From: Candidatus Atribacteria bacterium | GTDB lineage: Bacteria; Atribacterota; Phoenicimicrobiia; Phoenicimicrobiales; Phoenicimicrobiaceae | Direction: 5' to 3' | DNA length: 23,358 nucleotides | NCBI GenBank assembly: GCA_003513845.1 | Contig: DOTB01000084.1 | Coordinates: 1-23,358 of the forward strand | Shown: positions 14,229 to 22,580 of the stretch, piece by piece | How positions within the stretch are numbered: the first letter of the stretch is position 1 | Layout: every line of letters begins with the position of its first letter | The notes under the pieces: model-generated | The model's database searches: none | Told to the model about the DNA's origin: nothing | What the model saw: the letters and a program-made list of their open reading frames with translations, nothing else | Position numbers and translations under genes: made by a program

Positions 14229-14693
14229 ATGCCTGAAAATACTAAAGATATTGATTTAATTTTAATGAAAGAAGCTTTAAAAGAGGCGAAAACTGCTTAT
14301 TCTTGCCAGGAAGTACCAGTTGGAGCTGTAATTGTATATCAAGGTAAAATAATAGCTCGGACCCATAATAGAAAAGAAGAATTGCAAGACCCTACTGCTC
14401 ATGCAGAGATATTAGCAATTCGCCAAGCTACTAAATATTTAAAGAGTTGGCATTTAGAAGATACCACCCTATATGTTACTTTAGAACCCTGTCCAATGTG
14501 TGCCTATGCTATACTTCAGTCCAGAATAAAAAGATTAATATTTGGAGCTTATGATCCAAAGGCAGGGGCAGCAGGTAGCATAATTAATATTGTACAAGAT
14601 AGGAGATTTAATCATCAAATAGAAGTAGTAAGCGGAGTTTTAAAAGAGGAATGTAGTTTGATTTTGCAAAAATTTTTTCAGGAAAGACGCTAA
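14229..14693 (+). CDS. tadA: tRNA(adenosine-34) deaminase TadA
   Basis: Zinc-dependent deaminase converting A34 to inosine in tRNA-Arg(ACG), letting one tRNA read CGU, CGC and CGA. Seen: zinc ligand and catalytic Glu in TAHAE (56-60: His58, Glu60), LEPCPMC (85-91: Cys88, Cys91) and DPKAGAAGS (109-117), all family hallmarks. The ATG at 14229 gives 154 residues, a normal length; an open frame continuing upstream to 14166 runs into the tRNA and is not used. The ribosome site is weak (GGGAAAG). With no terminator after tRNA-Arg the two may share a transcript. In Bacillus the same gene lies upstream of the SRP RNA and dnaX, as here. Confidence 0.95.
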   Translation: MPENTKDIDLILMKEALKEAKTAYSCQEVPVGAVIVYQGKIIARTHNRKEELQDPTAHAEILAIRQATKYLKSWHLEDTTLYVTLEPCPMCAYAILQSRIKRLIFGAYDPKAGAAGSIINIVQDRRFNHQIEVVSGVLKEECSLILQKFFQERR

Positions 14694-14701
14694 TCTACTT
14701 G

Positions 14702-14938
14702 ACCAATTAATTTAGTTAGCTAATTCGTATTTCGTATGTTAGCGTACCGTGTTTAGCGTAGAGGATATTAGTTATCCAGTTACCCGGTTACCCAGTTTAC
14801 CAGTTATAAGATATAATGTAGGACGAGTTTCTCGCTTGTTTATAATGTCATCTAAAAACTATAAACCATTAACTAGAAACCAGTTTTATATCTTGTATCT
14901 TTTTAAACTGAAAACCTGAATTTATACTAACGACTAAT
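14702..14938 (+). repeat. Long imperfect direct repeat, copy 2, upstream of tRNA-Ser(CGA)
   Basis: Second copy of the repeat at 13580-14053, lacking the roughly 180-bp extra segment. The last 33 nt (14906-14938) are identical to 14021-14053 and include TATACT (14923-14928), a possible -10 for tRNA-Ser(CGA), though no -35 is visible. Confidence 0.8.
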
Positions 14939-14944
14939 CAAGAA

Positions 14945-15039
14945 GGAGAGGTGGCTGAGTTTGGTTGAAAGCGCTCGACTCGAAATCGAGTAGGCGGGTA
15001 GCCCCTGTCTCGCGGGTTCGAATCCCGCCCTCTCCGCCA
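14945..15039 (+). tRNA. tRNA-Ser, anticodon CGA
   Basis: Acceptor arms GGAGAGG (14945-14951) and CCTCTCC (15029-15035), discriminator G, encoded CCA (15037-15039). Stem CTCGA/TCGAG closes a loop with CGA at 14981-14983. A long variable arm follows, then T-arm GCGGG-TTCGAAT-CCCGC. It reads UCG. Confidence 0.97.
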
Positions 15040-15125
15040 AATAATCAGACTTTTGATTTAAAAAGTAAAAGGGATAGACTAGGCTGAATTGTTTTTTGTG
15101 ACTATGTGAAAGATAGAAAAATATT

Positions 15126-15154
15126 TTGACAGGGGAGTTATTTAGGTTTATTAT
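15126..15154 (+). promoter_or_regulatory. Promoter of tRNA-Ser(GGA), possibly also the SRP RNA
   Basis: A perfect TTGACA (15126-15131), a 17-bp spacer and TATTAT (15149-15154). Start expected near 15161, 5 nt before the tRNA. No good promoter is visible between the tRNA and the SRP RNA, so this one may serve both. Confidence 0.75.
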
Positions 15155-15165
15155 TTAATAGGTGT

Positions 15166-15259
15166 GGAGAGGTACCGAAGTGGTCATAACGGGATCGCCT
15201 GGAGAGCGATTGGGCGGCCATAAGCTGTCTCGCGGGTTCGAATCCCGCCCTCTCCGCCA
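15166..15259 (+). tRNA. tRNA-Ser, anticodon GGA
   Basis: Acceptor arms GGAGAGG (15166-15172) and CCTCTCC (15249-15255), discriminator G, encoded CCA (15257-15259). Stem ATCGC/GCGAT closes a loop with GGA at 15201-15203; long variable arm; T-arm identical to the preceding tRNA-Ser. It reads UCU/UCC. Confidence 0.97.
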
Positions 15260-15325
15260 GAATAGATATAAGATAATCTTGGATACACAGGGATTTGAAA
15301 AAATTCCCATATTTAAAATTAAAAA

Positions 15326-15603
15326 GGGTGATCGTGCTAAACGGGGAGTTAGCGGTGCCCTGTAACCTGCAATCCGCTATAGCAGGGTTGAATTCCTACT
15401 CGAGGTTCTATCTCTTTAAGGCTGGCTAAGATAAGTAGTGATGAAGATTGGGCCCTGTGCGACAAAGAATTGTGAACCCCGTCAGGTCTGGAAGGAAGCA
15501 GCGGTAAGCAAACCTCTTTGGGTGCCGCAGGTAAACCTGATTGGAGCAAACTGTCTTAGTATCGCTTGGAGAGGTAAATCGGAAGTAGGTGCACGATCAC
15601 TTA
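15326..15603 (+). ncRNA. ffs: Signal recognition particle RNA, large bacterial type with Alu domain
   Basis: RNA scaffold of the signal recognition particle, which binds Ffh and targets membrane proteins co-translationally. The S-domain core GTCAGGTCTGGAAGGAAGCA begins at 15481, with the GGAA tetraloop at 15490-15493. The 5' region (about 15353-15410, GGTGCCCTGTAACC...GTTGAATTCC) matches the Alu domain of the roughly 270-nt Firmicutes-type RNA. The ends close by exact pairing of GTGATCGTGC (15328-15337) with GCACGATCAC (15591-15600). Its place just ahead of dnaX is the same as in Bacillus. The exact transcript ends are not visible. Confidence 0.95.
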
Positions 15604-15693
15604 AATTATTAATTATAAATGAAGAATTAAAAAAAATAACACAAAGGAAGTTTTATTTTTATATTAAAAATATATTGTTAGTAAGGATTATAT

Positions 15694-17418
15694 ATGAAAT
15701 ACCAATCACTTTATCGCAAATGGAGACCTCAGGTTTTTGAGGATATAATTGGGCAGAAACATATTACTCAAACTTTAATGAACGCTATTTCTCTAAATAG
15801 GATTTCCCATGCTTATATTTTTTCTGGCCCAAGAGGAGTGGGGAAGACTACCACCGCCCGTATTTTAGCTAAATCATTAAATTGTGAAAAGGGACCGACT
15901 GTTCATCCTTGCAATAAATGTGAAAATTGTATCAGAATTACTGAAGGATATTCTATGGATGTAATAGAAATTGATGGGGCGTCTAATCGAGGGATAGACG
16001 ACATTAGAGATCTTAGAAATAAAGTGAAATTTGCTCCTGCAGAAGGAAAATATAAAGTATATATCATTGATGAGGTACATATGTTAACTACAGAAGCGTT
16101 TAATGCTTTATTAAAAACCTTGGAAGAACCTCCCTCACACGTGATTTTTGTATTTGCCACTACTGCTCCCCATAAAATCCCTAAAACCATTTTATCCAGA
16201 TGTCAGTGGTTTAATTTCAGAAGAATACCTATACTGGATATTTTAACTAAATTAAGGTTGATTTGTAAAGATGAAGAATTGAATATAGACGATGAATCTT
16301 TAAATGCTATTGCTCGATTTTCGACTGGATCTATGCGAGATGCCGAAAGTACCTTAGACCAGGTCATTGCTTATTGTGGGAAAAAAATTGATTTACAAAG
16401 CGTTAAAGATATATTAGGAGTAATAGATGAGGATATTTTTTATAACCTTATGGAGGCAATAATAAAAAATGAGCCAGTCAGAGGGGTAGAAATAATTAAC
16501 CTGGTATCAGATTCAGGTGGAGATCCTTCACAGTTTGTAAAAAATTTAATGGAATATGTCCACAATTTATCTTTAGTAAAATATTGTACTCAAGAAGCAG
16601 TAGGTTTCAGAGGAATATTTACCGAAGATAGAGAACGTTTATTAAAACTATCAAGTTTAATTGAAACGGAAAAATTATTTGCTATAATTGATTATTTAGC
16701 AGAAATAGAAAAAAAAATGATGTTTACTCATCACCCCTGGATATTATTAGAGATATTAGTGATTAAGTTTACTGTGGGAAAGAATTATTTTTTAAAAGAA
16801 GATGAAAGTAAAAAAGATGAAGTAAAGACTAATATTAATTCACCTTTGAAGACAGAGGAAGAAGTTGTCGATTTGAAACAGGAATTAGTTGGGAAAGTTA
16901 AGACAGAAGAGAAAGAAAAAGAAAAACTATTATCGAAAAAATCAGTTCAAAATAAAAATAAAAGTGAGAAAATAAATGTTCCTCTTTATGCTAAAAATAT
17001 TTCTACTAATATAGAGTTAGAAAAAATATTACCCAGGGTTTTAACTAAAATTAAGGAGACTAAAATATCATTATATTCTTTTATTACCGCTAGTAATTCA
17101 ATTATTATAGAAGGGAATAAACTGATTATTGGCTTTAATAAGAAAAATATTTTTCATAAGGAAAGCTTGGAAAAGAAGAACAATAAAGCTTTTTTGAAAG
17201 AATTAATAAGCAAGGAGATAGGGAGACCACTAATTATTGAATGTATTATCAATGATAAGGAAGATTTATCTTTAAAATCGGGAAAAGAAAAGAGTGAAAA
17301 GGTTATAACTAAAAAGAAAATTAATAAATTGAAAGAAGATAATTCTGAATTTTCTGGGAATAATTTTTTAATTAAGGAATCATTAAATTTGTTTAAAGGG
17401 AAAATAATTGAAGAATAG
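15694..17418 (+). CDS. dnaX: DNA polymerase III subunit gamma/tau
   Basis: Clamp-loader ATPase that loads the sliding clamp in replication. The 574 residues begin with the classical YQSLYRKWRPQVFEDIIGQ. Seen: Walker A GPRGVGKT (45-52), a zinc module with Cys64, Cys73, Cys76 and Cys79, Walker B IIDEVH (124-129), sensor region FATTAPHKIP and the arginine-finger SRC (168-170, followed by Trp instead of the common Arg). Domain III ends near 365; a Lys/Glu-rich linker (about 370-430) and a small C-terminal tau domain follow. AAGGA (15683-15687) supports the start. A run of nine A (16709-16717) in the reading frame could allow slippage. ebfC and recR follow in the conserved order. Confidence 0.96.
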   Translation: MKYQSLYRKWRPQVFEDIIGQKHITQTLMNAISLNRISHAYIFSGPRGVGKTTTARILAKSLNCEKGPTVHPCNKCENCIRITEGYSMDVIEIDGASNRGIDDIRDLRNKVKFAPAEGKYKVYIIDEVHMLTTEAFNALLKTLEEPPSHVIFVFATTAPHKIPKTILSRCQWFNFRRIPILDILTKLRLICKDEELNIDDESLNAIARFSTGSMRDAESTLDQVIAYCGKKIDLQSVKDILGVIDEDIFYNLMEAIIKNEPVRGVEIINLVSDSGGDPSQFVKNLMEYVHNLSLVKYCTQEAVGFRGIFTEDRERLLKLSSLIETEKLFAIIDYLAEIEKKMMFTHHPWILLEILVIKFTVGKNYFLKEDESKKDEVKTNINSPLKTEEEVVDLKQELVGKVKTEEKEKEKLLSKKSVQNKNKSEKINVPLYAKNISTNIELEKILPRVLTKIKETKISLYSFITASNSIIIEGNKLIIGFNKKNIFHKESLEKKNNKAFLKELISKEIGRPLIIECIINDKEDLSLKSGKEKSEKVITKKKINKLKEDNSEFSGNNFLIKESLNLFKGKIIEE

Positions 17419-17453
17419 TAAATAAGTATTAGAAAGGGGATAGATAAATAAAA

Positions 17454-17762
17454 ATGGATATGAAATTTCTAATGAAACAAGCTCAAATGATGCAAAAAAA
17501 AATTGAAGAAACGAAAGCAGAGTTAGCCCAGAAGGAAATTAAAGTTTCCTCTGGTGGAGGAATGATAGAAATTGTAATAAATGGGCAGCAGGAAATTAAA
17601 GAGATAAAAATAGAGCCAGATGTGATAGATGTAAATGAAAAAGAGATGTTAGAAGATCTTATTCTCGCAGCAGTGAATGAAGCAATAAGACAGTCTAAAG
17701 AATTGGTGGCCGAAGAAATGTCTAAATTAACCGGGGGAGTAAGTATCCCTGGAATGTTTTGA
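17454..17762 (+). CDS. ebfC: YbaB/EbfC-family nucleoid-associated protein
   Basis: Small DNA-binding protein (102 residues) that forms a dimer with tweezer-like helices in solved homologues. The N-terminal MKQAQMMQKKIEETKAEL helix (about 7-24), the central SSGGGMIEIVINGQQEIKEIKI (about 32-53) and the C-terminal GGVSIPGMF are all family hallmarks. It lies between dnaX and recR as in most bacteria, which suggests a role with replication or repair, though none is firmly set. AAAGGGG precedes; ATGs at 17454 and 17460 are both possible starts. Confidence 0.94.
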   Translation: MDMKFLMKQAQMMQKKIEETKAELAQKEIKVSSGGGMIEIVINGQQEIKEIKIEPDVIDVNEKEMLEDLILAAVNEAIRQSKELVAEEMSKLTGGVSIPGMF

Positions 17763-17799
17763 TGAATATTTTGATTAGTGATTGAAAAAGGAGATAAAA

Positions 17800-18405
17800 T
17801 TGTATTTTAAATATGCTAAACCATTAGCAAAATTAATTGAAGAGTTTTCTAAAATGCCAGGTATTGGATCAAAAACTGCCCAAAGATTGGCTTTTTATAT
17901 TTTAAAAAATTCTCCGGAAAATGCGAAAAATTTAGCCAAGACAATAATAGAGGCAAAAGAAAAAATTAAATATTGCTCAGTTTGTGGCAATATAACTGAT
18001 GAAGATATATGTGAAATTTGTCAGAATGCTAATCGGGACAAGTCTATTATATGTGTGGTAGAGGGAGTGAAGGATTTAATTGCCCTGGAAAGAACTGGGG
18101 AATATAAAGGGGTATATCATGTATTAGAAGGGGCAATTTCTCCTTTAGATGGTATTGAACCAGAAAATTTAAAAATAGAAAATCTGATAAAAAGATTAAA
18201 AACAGATAAGGTTAATGAAGTAATATTAGCAACTAATCCAAACATTGAAGGGGAAGTTACTGCATCCTATATTGCTAAATTGATTGAACCATTAAAAATT
18301 AAAGTAACCCGTATTGCATATGGTGTTCCCATAGGAGGAAGTTTGGAATTTGCTGATGAAGTGACTCTAACCCAGGCTCTTATAGGTAGACAAAAAATTA
18401 AATGA
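17800..18405 (+). CDS. recR: Recombination mediator protein RecR
   Basis: Acts with RecO/RecF to load RecA on gapped DNA. The 201 residues hold a helix-hairpin-helix [14 protein letters not shown] (19-32), a four-cysteine zinc finger (Cys59, Cys62, Cys71, Cys74) and a Toprim domain beginning SIICVVEG (82-89), followed by [14 protein letters not shown] (106-119). The start is TTG at 17800, because AAGGAG (17788-17793) lies 6 nt upstream and the protein then begins [14 protein letters not shown] like the family; an in-frame TTG at 17782 lies before the ribosome site. A 37-bp gap separates it from ebfC, and porG follows 41 bp later without a visible terminator. Confidence 0.95.
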   Translation: MYFKYAKPLAKLIEEFSKMPGIGSKTAQRLAFYILKNSPENAKNLAKTIIEAKEKIKYCSVCGNITDEDICEICQNANRDKSIICVVEGVKDLIALERTGEYKGVYHVLEGAISPLDGIEPENLKIENLIKRLKTDKVNEVILATNPNIEGEVTASYIAKLIEPLKIKVTRIAYGVPIGGSLEFADEVTLTQALIGRQKIK

Positions 18406-18446
18406 TGTAGAAAAACTTTAAATAAAATCGAAAAGGAGGAATCGAT

Positions 18447-19019
18447 ATGGAAAAACTAATCGAAGTGCGTTGGCATGGTAGAGGTGGACAAGGAGCAGTC
18501 ACTGCCTCAAAATTATTAGCTACCTCAGCACTTGCCGAAGACATGTATATTCAGGCCTTTCCTGAATATGGACCCGAAAGGATGGGTGCTCCCATCCAGG
18601 CTTTTACTCGCATAAGTAAAACACCTATTAAAATTCACTGTCATGTGGCTAATCCCAGCATAGTAGTAGTATTAGACCCTACCTTGTTAGGGGTAGTAGA
18701 TGTAACTGACGGATTGACTGAAGACGGAGTTCTGATAGTAAATACTGATGAGACACCAGCCCAGATAAGAGAGAAATTAAAATTAAAAGGGAGAAAGGTC
18801 TATACTGTAGATGCCAGTAAAATTGCCCAGGAGACTTTAGGAAGACCTTTACCTAATACTCCCTTAATTGGAGCTTTAATAAAAGCTACTGGATTACTGT
18901 CATTGGAGAGTGTCTTAGCTGATATTGAGGATAAGTTTAAAGGTAAATTTAGCTCTAAGATTGTAGAAGGTAACCTTGAGGCTATCAAAAGAGCTTATCA
19001 GGAGGTGAAGGGAGAATGA
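18447..19019 (+). CDS. porG: Pyruvate:ferredoxin oxidoreductase, gamma subunit
   Basis: Part of the four-subunit, archaeal-type enzyme that oxidises pyruvate with CoA to acetyl-CoA and CO2, reducing ferredoxin, or runs in reverse. The 190 residues start with the family motif EVRWHGRGGQGAVTAS (6-21, GRGGQG at 11-16) and contain FPEYGPERMGAPIQAF (38-53), which fit gamma subunits of pyruvate and 2-oxoisovalerate oxidoreductases. AAGGAGG precedes the ATG. The gene order gamma, delta, alpha, beta is that of por operons. The stop codon overlaps the next start (ATGA). Assignment to pyruvate rather than another 2-oxoacid rests on the alpha and beta subunits. Confidence 0.92.
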   Translation: MEKLIEVRWHGRGGQGAVTASKLLATSALAEDMYIQAFPEYGPERMGAPIQAFTRISKTPIKIHCHVANPSIVVVLDPTLLGVVDVTDGLTEDGVLIVNTDETPAQIREKLKLKGRKVYTVDASKIAQETLGRPLPNTPLIGALIKATGLLSLESVLADIEDKFKGKFSSKIVEGNLEAIKRAYQEVKGE

Positions 19020-19315
19020 GTAATACAAAAAATTTAGGTTGGAAGGAGATCCCAGAAGGAGGATTGATTATAGAAGCGGGAAATGCCGCTAAATATGAAA
19101 CTGGTTCCTGGAGGTCAGTAAGACCAGTAAGGGATGAGAAGAAATGCACCAATTGTCTAATCTGCTGGGTTTACTGTCCTGATTCATCCATATTAGTTTC
19201 TGATGGAAAGATAAAGAATATTGATTATTCTCATTGTAAAGGCTGTGGAATATGTGCCACAGAATGTCCAGTAAAAGCCATTGAAATGGTAGATGAAAAA
19301 GAGTTTAACAAATAG
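19016..19315 (+). CDS. porD: Pyruvate:ferredoxin oxidoreductase, delta subunit (2[4Fe-4S] ferredoxin-like)
   Basis: The 99 residues carry two CxxCxxCxxxC clusters (Cys44, 47, 50, 54 and Cys74, 77, 80, 84), binding two [4Fe-4S] centres that pass electrons from the catalytic subunits to ferredoxin. The ETGSWRSVRPVRDEKKC segment (28-44) is typical of PorD. The start codon overlaps the porG stop, indicating translational coupling. Acts in the cytoplasm. Confidence 0.93.
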   Translation: MSNTKNLGWKEIPEGGLIIEAGNAAKYETGSWRSVRPVRDEKKCTNCLICWVYCPDSSILVSDGKIKNIDYSHCKGCGICATECPVKAIEMVDEKEFNK

Positions 19316-19328
19316 AAAGGAGGAAAAA

Positions 19329-20513
19329 ATGAGTAAAAAAATCACTGCTTTAACTGGAAATGAAGCTGTAGCTTATGCTATAAAGCAAATAAACCCAGAT
19401 GTAATGGCTGCTTATCCCATCACTCCTCAGACTGCTTTAGTGCAAAAGTTTTCTGAGTATGTAGCTGATGGTCTGGTAGATACCGAATTTATCACGGTGG
19501 AGAGTGAACACAGTGCTATGAGTGCCTGTGTAGGGGCAGCAGCTGCTGGGGGGAGAGTTATGACTGCTACCTCAGCCAATGGTCTGGCCTTAATGTTTGA
19601 GATAGTCTATATTGCTGCCTCTAACCGTTTACCCATTGTTATGTCGGTGGTAAATCGAGCTTTATCTGCTCCTATCAATATCCATTGTGACCATAGTGAT
19701 ACTATGGGTGCTCGGGATTCCGGTTGGATTCAGCTCTATTCTGAGAATGCTCAAGAGGCCTATGATAATACCATCCAGGCTATAAGAATTGCTGAGCATA
19801 TGGAAGTTAGACTTCCGGTAATGGTAATGCAGGATGGTTTTATCACCAGTCATGGTATTGATTGTGTAGAATTTATTGATGATGAAAAAGTAACTAAATT
19901 TATCGGAAAATATCAGCCTCGATATCCCCTGTTAGATGTGAATCATCCGGTAACTTATGGACCCTTAGATTTGTATGATTATTATTTTGAACATAAAAGA
20001 CAACAGGCAGAGGCGATAAAGAAGTCCCAGAAAGTAGTAGTGGAAGTAGGGAATGAATTTAAACAGATTTCCGGAAGAGAATATGGACTCTTTGAAGAAT
20101 ATCATCTATCTGATGCTGAGAGGGCAATAGTAGCCCTATCTTCTACTGCTGGGACAGCTAAGCAAGTAGTAGACGAATTAAGGGCAAAGGGAGAAAAAGT
20201 AGGTCTATTAAAACTAAGATTGTTTAGGCCATTCCCTTACCAGGAGATTATTCAAGCCCTTTCCCATTTAAAGGCTATTGCTATTTTGGATCGTTCTGAT
20301 TCCTTTGGCGGATTTGGTGGACCATTATTTACGGAAATTAGATCAGCCCTTCTAGAATCAGAAAAGATTCCCCAGAATGTCAATTATATTTATGGTTTAG
20401 GGGGAAGAGATATCAATCAAGTAGATATAACTTCTATCTATGCCGATTTAGAAAACATTGTCAAGAAGGGCAAAGTTGAAGAACGAATAAAATATCTTGG
20501 TGTAAGGGAATAA
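19329..20513 (+). CDS. porA: Pyruvate:ferredoxin oxidoreductase, alpha subunit
   Basis: Catalytic subunit forming the active site with PorB. The 394 residues include AYPITPQT (28-35), VESEHSAMS (57-65), TSANGLALM (81-89) and APINIHCDHSDTMGARDSGW (114-133), the last characteristic of pyruvate-type alpha subunits. The C-terminal transketolase-like domain (from about 245) ends at GVRE. The ATG at 19329 is chosen because AGGAGG (19318-19323) lies 5 nt upstream; an open frame from 19293 overlaps porD and is not used. porB follows 14 bp later. Confidence 0.94.
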   Translation: MSKKITALTGNEAVAYAIKQINPDVMAAYPITPQTALVQKFSEYVADGLVDTEFITVESEHSAMSACVGAAAAGGRVMTATSANGLALMFEIVYIAASNRLPIVMSVVNRALSAPINIHCDHSDTMGARDSGWIQLYSENAQEAYDNTIQAIRIAEHMEVRLPVMVMQDGFITSHGIDCVEFIDDEKVTKFIGKYQPRYPLLDVNHPVTYGPLDLYDYYFEHKRQQAEAIKKSQKVVVEVGNEFKQISGREYGLFEEYHLSDAERAIVALSSTAGTAKQVVDELRAKGEKVGLLKLRLFRPFPYQEIIQALSHLKAIAILDRSDSFGGFGGPLFTEIRSALLESEKIPQNVNYIYGLGGRDINQVDITSIYADLENIVKKGKVEERIKYLGVRE

Positions 20514-20527
20514 GGGGGTGTTAAATA

Positions 20528-21451
20528 ATGGCTAATCTAAAAGAGTTATCAAAGAAAAAAGTACTTTTAACGGGGGGTCATCGGCTTTGTGCTGGTTGTG
20601 GTGCTTCTATTGTGGTAAGACAAATCCTTTCTAGTTTAGATGACCCGGTAGTGGTGGGTAATGCTACTGGTTGTTTAGAAGTAGCTACTACCATATATCC
20701 ATATACAAGTTGGAACTCTTCCTTTATCCATAATGCCTTTGAAAATGTGGCGGCTACCATAAGTGGAGCAGAGGCAATGTTCAGATCTTTAAAAAAACAA
20801 GGCAAAATCGATAAAGAAATTAAATTTGTAGCTTTTGGTGGTGATGGAGGTACTTATGATATAGGGATTCAATCTCTATCTGGGGCATTAGAAAGAGGGC
20901 ACAATTTTGTCTATGTCTGTTATGATAATGAGGCTTATATGAATACTGGTATACAGAGATCCAGTGCTACTCCCCGGGGGGCCTGGACCACCACTACTCC
21001 TGCAGGGAAAGTTATCCCCGGGAAGACTCAATATCGCAAAGACCTTACTGCTATAATAGCTGCTCATAATATTCCATATGTAGCTCAAGCGTCTATCTGG
21101 AGATGGAATGATCTGGTAGAAAAGGCTCGTAAGGCCTTCTATACCGAAGGTCCGGCATTTCTTAATGTCCTTTCTCCCTGCCATCGAGGTTGGAGATTTA
21201 ATATGAAAGATACAATAGAGATTGCAAAACTGGCAGTACAGACTAATTTCTGGCCTTTATATGAGGTAGAGAATGGAGTATGGAAATTAAATTATAAGCC
21301 CAAGGAAAGGAAACCTATTCGGGAGTGGATGGAAGCTCAGGGTAGATATAAACATCTCTTCAGACCAGAGAATGAACATATCATAAAAGAGATTCAAGAA
21401 GAGATAGATAAGAAGTGGGAGAAATTGCTAGTTATATGTGGAGAAAAGTAG
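20528..21451 (+). CDS. porB: Pyruvate:ferredoxin oxidoreductase, beta subunit
   Basis: Thiamine diphosphate and [4Fe-4S]-binding subunit, 307 residues. Cluster cysteines are Cys21 and Cys24 (LCAGCG), Cys49 (ATGC) and Cys218 (SPCHRGW). The thiamine-diphosphate motif runs from GDG (105-107) to Asn134 (YDNEAYMNTG). QRSSATPRGAWTTTTPAGK (143-161) matches pyruvate-type beta subunits, supporting pyruvate as substrate. The ribosome site is GGGGGTG (20514-20520). It is the last gene of the porGDAB set; the hairpin at 21478-21518 follows 26 bp later. Confidence 0.94.
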   Translation: MANLKELSKKKVLLTGGHRLCAGCGASIVVRQILSSLDDPVVVGNATGCLEVATTIYPYTSWNSSFIHNAFENVAATISGAEAMFRSLKKQGKIDKEIKFVAFGGDGGTYDIGIQSLSGALERGHNFVYVCYDNEAYMNTGIQRSSATPRGAWTTTTPAGKVIPGKTQYRKDLTAIIAAHNIPYVAQASIWRWNDLVEKARKAFYTEGPAFLNVLSPCHRGWRFNMKDTIEIAKLAVQTNFWPLYEVENGVWKLNYKPKERKPIREWMEAQGRYKHLFRPENEHIIKEIQEEIDKKWEKLLVICGEK

Positions 21452-21477
21452 ACTCTTTTTAAAGGGAATGGATTTTA

Positions 21478-21518
21478 ACAAGAGTGTCGGGGGGATTTTA
21501 CTCCCCTGACACTCTTGT
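21478..21518 (+). repeat. Strong hairpin after porB; inverted-repeat element with ACAAGAGTGTC arms
   Basis: ACAAGAGTGTC (21478-21488) pairs exactly with GACACTCTTGT (21508-21518); inside, GGGGA (21491-21495) pairs with TCCCC (21502-21506). No T tract follows (ATATTGCC), so intrinsic termination is doubtful, though its position after porB would suit a terminator. The reverse strand reads CAGGGGAGTAAAA and then C's and GACA, like the core of 13898-13990. Confidence 0.75.
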
Positions 21519-21589
21519 ATATTGCCACATCTTTAAAGTAAGTTTAGTGAGAATTTATTGGGTAGTAAATAGAAGAGAGAAATAATCAT

Positions 21590-21617
21590 TTGTTTTTATA
21601 TTTTTTTCTATTATAAT
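21590..21617 (+). promoter_or_regulatory. Candidate promoter of pdxST
   Basis: TTGTTT (21590-21595), a 16-bp spacer and a perfect TATAAT (21612-21617), 40 bp before the pdxS start. Confidence 0.6.
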
Positions 21618-21656
21618 AATATATAAGATAAAACATCTGAGAGAGGAGGAAAATAG

Positions 21657-22541
21657 ATGATAGAAAAAGGTACTTATAGATTAAAAAAAGGTTTAGCCGA
21701 GATGTTAAAGGGTGGAGTAATAATGGATGTAGTAAGTGCTGAGCAAGCGAAAATTGCTGAAGAAGCAGGTGCAGTAGCAGTTATGGCTTTAGAAAGAGTC
21801 CCTGCTGATATTCGGGCAGCTGGTGGTGTAGCCCGAATGGCAGACCCTAAAATAATAAAAGAGATAATGAAAGCAGTATCTATTCCAGTAATGGCTAAGG
21901 TAAGAATTGGCCATTTTGTGGAAGCTCAGGTTTTGGAAGCTTTAGGTGTAGACTATATTGATGAGAGTGAAGTATTAACCCCTGCGGATGAAAAATATCA
22001 TATAAATAAACATAATTTTAAAGTTCCTTTTGTTTGTGGCGCAAGAAATTTAGGTGAAGCCCTACGTAGAATAGGGGAAGGTGCAGCTATGATACGGACT
22101 AAGGGTGAGCCAGGAACAGGAAACATTGTAGAAGCAGTTAGACATATGCGTCAAGTTATGGATGAAATAAGAAAATTGAAAAATATGCCTAAAGAAGAAT
22201 TAATGTCTATGGCAAAAGAATTAGGGGCCCCTTTTGAACTTTTGCAAGAAGTAGCTAAAAATGGAAGATTGCCGGTAGTAAATTTTGCTGCTGGAGGAAT
22301 TGCTACTCCAGCTGATGCTGCCTTGATGATGCAGTTAGGAGCTGATGGAATATTTGTGGGTTCGGGAATATTTAAATCAAAAGACCCAGTAAAAAGGGCG
22401 AGAGCTATTGTAGAGGCTACTACTCATTACAATAATCCTGAAATTATTGCTAAAGTTTCGGAGGGCTTGGGAGAAGCCATGAAAGGTATAGAAATTTCTA
22501 AGATTGAAGCTGCCGCACGGATGCAAGATAGAGGTTGGTAA
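21657..22541 (+). CDS. pdxS: Pyridoxal 5'-phosphate synthase, synthase subunit
   Basis: Condenses ribose 5-phosphate, glyceraldehyde 3-phosphate and PdxT-supplied ammonia into pyridoxal 5'-phosphate. The 294 residues are full length and strongly conserved. Catalytic Asp24 (VIMDVV), Lys81 ([10 protein letters not shown]) and Lys149 ([10 protein letters not shown]) are present, as is [30 protein letters not shown] (about 214-243; phosphate-binding glycines). A strong AGGAGG (about 21645-21650) precedes the ATG. pdxT follows 39 bp later, so the two subunits are made together. Confidence 0.97.
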   Translation: MIEKGTYRLKKGLAEMLKGGVIMDVVSAEQAKIAEEAGAVAVMALERVPADIRAAGGVARMADPKIIKEIMKAVSIPVMAKVRIGHFVEAQVLEALGVDYIDESEVLTPADEKYHINKHNFKVPFVCGARNLGEALRRIGEGAAMIRTKGEPGTGNIVEAVRHMRQVMDEIRKLKNMPKEELMSMAKELGAPFELLQEVAKNGRLPVVNFAAGGIATPADAALMMQLGADGIFVGSGIFKSKDPVKRARAIVEATTHYNNPEIIAKVSEGLGEAMKGIEISKIEAAARMQDRGW

Positions 22542-22580
22542 AAAATACCTAATTAGAATAGAGAGGAGTTGCGAATTAGA

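Noticed and set aside
15162..15740. Open frames across tRNA-Ser(GGA) and the SRP RNA
   Set aside because: They overlap confidently identified RNA genes and have no protein features.
21478..21518. Intrinsic terminator for porGDAB
   Set aside because: The stem is strong but no T tract follows and its core recurs near 13960, so it is listed as a repeat element with termination only possible.
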